Shown here in pieces: positions 4,508 through 8,824 of a stretch of DNA of 8,824 nt. Numbering within the stretch: position 1 is the stretch's first letter; each line of letters opens with the position of its first letter. Below the pieces are notes generated by a model that saw only the letters and a list, made by a program, of their open reading frames with translations, was not told the origin of the DNA and did no database searches. The translations under genes and the position numbers were made by a program. Source of the stretch: an uncultured Collinsella sp. (GTDB lineage: Bacteria > Actinomycetota > Coriobacteriia > Coriobacteriales > Coriobacteriaceae); the NCBI GenBank assembly GCA_937896835.1, contig CALBOJ010000034.1, forward strand, positions 1-8,824. The letters are read 5' to 3'.

Positions 4508-5707
4508 ATGGCCGAGATCGTTCTCAAACATGTTCAGAAGGTGTATCCCAACAACGAGTCCAAAAAGAAGGGCTTCTTTGGCAAAAAGAAGAAGACCGAG
4601 GAGAAGAAGCACAACCTCAAGGTTACCGAGGACGGCGTGCTCGCGGTGGAGGACTTTAACCTCACCGTGCATGACCAGGAGTTTATCGTCCTCGTTGGCC
4701 CTTCTGGCTGTGGTAAGTCCACGACGATGCGCATGGTCGCCGGCCTGGAGGACATCACCTCGGGCGATGTGCTCATCGATGGCAAGCGCGTCAACGACGT
4801 CGCTCCCAAGGACCGCGACATCGCCATGGTGTTCCAGAGCTATGCTCTGTACCCCAATATGACGGTGTACGAGAACATGGCGTTTACGCTCGAGCTCAAG
4901 AAGGTCCCCAAGGACGAGATCGACCGTAAGGTTCGCTCCGCTGCCGAGATCCTGGGTATTACCGAGTACCTCGACCGTAAGCCTAAGGCGCTCTCCGGCG
5001 GTCAGCGTCAGCGCGTCGCCATCGGCCGCGCCATCGTGCGTGATCCTAAGGTCTTCCTGATGGACGAGCCGCTGTCCAACCTGGACGCCAAGCTGCGTAA
5101 CCAGATGCGTGCCGAGCTCATCAAGCTGCGCCACGAGATCAAGGGCACGTTCATCTACGTCACTCATGACCAGACCGAGGCCATGACCCTCGGTGACCGT
5201 ATCGTGGTCATGAAGGACGGCGTCGTCCAGCAGATCGCCACCCCGCAGGAGGTCTTCAACCATCCCGCGAACATCTTCGTCGCCGGCTTTATCGGCGTGC
5301 CGCAGATGAACTTCTTCGATGCCCAGCTGGTGCGCTCGGGCAACGGCTTTACCGTCAAGACCGAGGATATGAACGTGGCGCTCGCCCCCGAGACCTGCGC
5401 TCAGCTTGCTCTCAACTGGGACGGCGGCGACGTGAAGGAGATCACGGCCGGCGTGCGTCCCGAGCAGATTCTGCTTGCCGACAAGGACGAGGAGGGCGCG
5501 CTCCAGGGTACCGTCGAGGTGACCGAGCTCATGGGTTCGACCGAGCATGTCCACGTGACCGCTCCCGATGGCCAGTTCGTCCTGATCATTCCCGTTGTCG
5601 ACCTTGAGGCCAAGGGCGCGCTCAAGGCAGGCGACCCCATCTGGTTCAAGTTCGAGAAGAACGCGACCCACCTCTTCGATAAGGTCTCTGGCAAGAACCT
5701 TATCTAG
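4508..5707 (+). CDS. Sugar ABC transporter ATP-binding protein (MalK/MsmK/UgpC type)
   Basis: This 399-residue cytoplasmic ATPase powers the permease pair. Walker A is GPSGCGKST (64-72), the Q-loop glutamine is Q110, the signature is LSGGQRQ (162-168), Walker B is VFLMDEP (182-188, catalytic Glu187), the D-loop is SNLD (190-193) and the switch histidine is H220. Residues about 260-399 form the MalK-type regulatory/TOBE domain (GVRPEQI, VTELMGSTEHV). All key residues are intact. The notable feature is an N-terminal insertion at about residues 15-42, KKKGFFGKKKKTEEKKH plus neighbours, between the first strand (LKHVQKVYP) and LAVEDFNLTV; shorter MalK/MsmK proteins pass directly from YPN to the second strand. 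The ATG at 4508 follows GAAAGG. It is the last gene of the operon, before a strong terminator. In Gram-positive bacteria such ATPases may serve several CUT1 transporters, but here it is encoded with its own. Confidence 0.93.
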   Translation: MAEIVLKHVQKVYPNNESKKKGFFGKKKKTEEKKHNLKVTEDGVLAVEDFNLTVHDQEFIVLVGPSGCGKSTTMRMVAGLEDITSGDVLIDGKRVNDVAPKDRDIAMVFQSYALYPNMTVYENMAFTLELKKVPKDEIDRKVRSAAEILGITEYLDRKPKALSGGQRQRVAIGRAIVRDPKVFLMDEPLSNLDAKLRNQMRAELIKLRHEIKGTFIYVTHDQTEAMTLGDRIVVMKDGVVQQIATPQEVFNHPANIFVAGFIGVPQMNFFDAQLVRSGNGFTVKTEDMNVALAPETCAQLALNWDGGDVKEITAGVRPEQILLADKDEEGALQGTVEVTELMGSTEHVHVTAPDGQFVLIIPVVDLEAKGALKAGDPIWFKFEKNATHLFDKVSGKNLI

Positions 5708-5775
5708 GCCCGATCCAATCAGGCCCTCCTTTTGGGCGACTGCGGCTTTGCCATCCTTTTGCCGTGGTCACATAT

Positions 5776-5820
5776 AAGGCTCCCCTCCCGTCCACTGGGC
5801 GAGAGGGGAGCCTTTCTTTG
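5776..5820 (+). terminator. Rho-independent terminator of the ABC operon
   Basis: A perfect 12-bp stem (5776-5787 with 5803-5814) surrounds a 15-base loop and is followed by TTTCTTTG. It lies about 70 bp after the ATPase stop codon and ends the plus-strand operon. The 68 bases between the stop and this stem hold nothing I recognise. Confidence 0.85.
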
Positions 5821-5847
5821 TGTTGGGACTGCCTGACCGGTCGTTTG

Positions 5848-5902
5848 TCTCGATCTGTAACGGATAGGGCCGATTTCGGACGTTAGATGTTACAGATCGA
5901 GA
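5848..5902. repeat. 55-bp palindromic repeat, unit 1
   Basis: Arm TCTCGATCTGTAAC (5848-5861) is the exact complement of GTTACAGATCGAGA (5889-5902), and one further G-C pair (5847 with 5903) extends it to 15 bp. The 27-base loop contains a small CCGATTTCGG hairpin and ends in TTAGAT. This is the best-matched of the three tandem copies between the two convergent operons. Confidence 0.85.
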
Positions 5903-5927
5903 CGGTTCCGCTGAGCTAACCATTTCA

Positions 5928-5982
5928 TCTAAATCTGTAACACCAAAGGCGAATTTCACCTGCTAGATGTTACAGATTGAGA
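5928..5982. repeat. 55-bp palindromic repeat, unit 2
   Basis: Arm TCTAAATCTGTAAC (5928-5941) pairs with GTTACAGATTGAGA (5969-5982) with one mismatch (5931 against 5979). The pairing extends by one base on each side (5927 with 5983, 5942 with 5968). Both arms lie exactly 80 bp from those of unit 1. The loop is again 27 bases, with TAGAT before the right arm. Confidence 0.85.
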
Positions 5983-6008
5983 TAAACCCAAGGGGAGGGG
6001 CCGGTATG

Positions 6009-6063
6009 TCTCAATCTGTAACAGCTGGGACCGTTTTGGTTGAGTAGTTGTTATGGATCGAGA
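6009..6063. repeat. 55-bp palindromic repeat, unit 3 (diverged)
   Basis: Arm TCTCAATCTGTAAC (6009-6022) faces GTTATGGATCGAGA (6050-6063), 81 bp beyond unit 2. The right arm has drifted, but in plus-strand RNA two of the changes become G·U pairs and only one true mismatch remains (6013 against 6059). The loop is again 27 bases. Confidence 0.75.
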
Positions 6064-6103
6064 TTGTTTGGCCGAGTCGGATCACAGGGTAACGTGCGAG
6101 CAC

Positions 6104-6137
6104 AAAAAACGGAGCCGCGTTGCCGTGGCTCCGTTTT
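6104..6137 (-). terminator. Rho-independent terminator of the phosphorylase gene
   Basis: A 14-bp stem (6106-6119 with 6124-6137, one G·U pair) has the loop TTGC. On the minus strand it ends in TTTTTTG, an intrinsic terminator 25 bp after the phosphorylase stop codon. TTTTC on the other side suggests it may also work for plus-strand transcription. Confidence 0.88.
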
Positions 6138-6162
6138 CAAGAGGATGGGCGATGAAACCGAA

Positions 6163-8430
<2,268 letters not shown>

Positions 8431-8470
8431 GTTTCCTCCTGTGATGGGTTGATTACATGTCAGAAATTCA

Positions 8471-8510
8471 AAAGAAGCCCGCGCGAGGGATTGGAGTGGC
8501 CTCGCGCGGG
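8471..8510 (-). terminator. Terminator-like hairpin between glucanotransferase and phosphorylase genes
   Basis: Perfect 11-bp arms CCCGCGCGAGG and CCTCGCGCGGG (8478-8488 with 8500-8510) surround an 11-base loop. On the minus strand the stem is followed by CTTCTTTTGAATTTC, a broken U tract. It probably ends or attenuates glucanotransferase transcription. Only about 40 bp remain before the phosphorylase start codon, so read-through may supply that gene. Confidence 0.7.
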
Positions 8511-8515
8511 GAAAA

Positions 8516-8527
8516 CGGACGCGTCCG
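8516..8527. promoter_or_regulatory. 12-bp perfect palindrome CGGACGCGTCCG
   Basis: This self-complementary site lies between the glucanotransferase stop codon and the terminator-like hairpin. It could be a protein-binding site or a chance product of GC-rich sequence. No known operator was recognised. Confidence 0.25.
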
Positions 8528-8558
8528 CACGATGGGGTGGGGTCGGGCGCGGTGGCTC

Positions 8559-8824
8559 CTATTGGGGAAGCTCAATTTCGTCTTCCGACGGGATGCGGAA
8601 GTAGGTCTCGGTCCAGCCGGTGAGCTTGTGCTCGAGCTCGCGGGTGATGGCGCCATCGAGCATGCGCCAGGTCCAGTTGCCGCCCATGGTGGCGGGAGTG
8701 TTGATGCGCGCCTCGTTGCCCAGGTTGAGCAGGTCCTGCATGGTGTAGATGCAGGTATCGCTTACGCTGGCGGCGATGGCGCGGTTGAGTGCATCGGCCA
8801 TGGGCTCGCCTGCCTGCTGGTGGG
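8559..8824 (-). CDS. malQ: 4-alpha-glucanotransferase (amylomaltase, GH77), C-terminal fragment
   Basis: About 87 C-terminal residues are present; the gene enters from the right edge and the methionine at 8801 is internal (HQQAGEP precedes it in frame). Segments SDTCIYTMQDLLNLGNEARI, NTPATMGGNW and TWRM match the conserved C-terminal end of GH77 enzymes, where QDLLGLG-xEAR-hNTPG-xx-GNWxWR is typical of the short amylomaltase form. The enzyme transfers alpha-1,4-glucan segments between maltodextrins, releasing glucose and lengthening chains for the phosphorylase. The acidic tail (IPSEDEIELPQ) ends at a TAG codon. It precedes the phosphorylase gene on the same strand with a 128-bp gap. The catalytic residues lie outside the window, so function is assigned from the C-terminus and context. 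Confidence 0.88.
   Translation of the reverse strand, partial: HQQAGEPMADALNRAIAASVSDTCIYTMQDLLNLGNEARINTPATMGGNWTWRMLDGAITRELEHKLTGWTETYFRIPSEDEIELPQ

Noticed and set aside
4561..4594. Programmed frameshift site in the A-rich lysine codons of the ATPase gene
   Set aside because: The runs read cAAAAAG, one A short of the A-AAA-AAG slippery heptamer in the required phase, and the zero frame encodes a full-length intact protein.
4475..5671. 398-codon open frame on the minus strand opposite the ATPase gene
   Set aside because: The opposite strand encodes a complete ATPase with all catalytic motifs. The antisense product is His/Leu/Asp-rich and unrecognisable.
5768..5959. Small 63-codon minus-strand frame across the terminator and repeats
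   Set aside because: It spans the ABC operon terminator stem and two hairpin repeats. No ribosome binding site or protein similarity was seen.
5848..6063. CRISPR array
   Set aside because: The repeats alternate in orientation, form 55-bp hairpins and number only three. No uniform direct repeats with unique spacers or cas genes are present.

Overview
The window looks like chromosomal DNA of a gut actinobacterium of the class Coriobacteriia, most likely Collinsella. This is inferred from the GC-rich coding sequence with strong C/G-ending codon preference, AT-richer intergenic gaps, a Tat-type sugar-binding lipoprotein, and the general flavour of the proteins. No rRNA or other phylogenetic marker is present, so the genus is a judgement rather than a reading.

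Layout. (1) 1-88, minus strand: the first 29 codons of a PTS alpha-glucoside/maltose-type EIICB permease, running off the left edge. (2) 89-315: a divergent control region with two copies of a TTGTTTAAACAA-like palindrome, one at each promoter. (3) 316-1035, plus: a GntR/HutC-family regulator resembling trehalose repressor TreR, closed by a long-stem terminator. (4) 1141-1341: a second control region with two more TTGT-n4-ACAA palindromes, a compact TTGTACAA palindrome and a structured leader. (5) 1342-5707, plus: a complete CUT1 sugar ABC transporter operon: Tat lipoprotein binding protein, a GC-rich intercistronic hairpin, two permeases overlapping in TAATG, a second hairpin, and a MalK/MsmK-type ATPase with a lysine-rich N-terminal insertion. 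(6) 5708-6162: a convergent intergenic region with a terminator for each side and, between them, three evenly spaced 55-bp hairpin-forming repeats. (7) 6163-8430, minus: glycogen/maltodextrin phosphorylase. (8) 8559-8824, minus: the C-terminal end of a GH77 4-alpha-glucanotransferase (amylomaltase), with a terminator-like hairpin between it and the phosphorylase.

Together the genes form an alpha-glucan/alpha-glucoside utilisation locus. The ABC transporter probably imports malto-oligosaccharides or a related alpha-glucoside, and the PTS permease probably imports a disaccharide as its phosphate. The glucanotransferase and phosphorylase convert linear alpha-1,4-glucans to glucose 1-phosphate and glucose. 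The shared palindromes suggest that the GntR regulator controls itself, the PTS gene and the ABC operon. No such palindrome was seen in front of the phosphorylase. The substrate (maltodextrin, maltose, trehalose or another alpha-glucoside) cannot be fixed from sequence alone.

The most unusual signal is the triple 55-bp palindromic repeat at 5848-6063. Arm length, loop length and an 80-81 bp period are all conserved.
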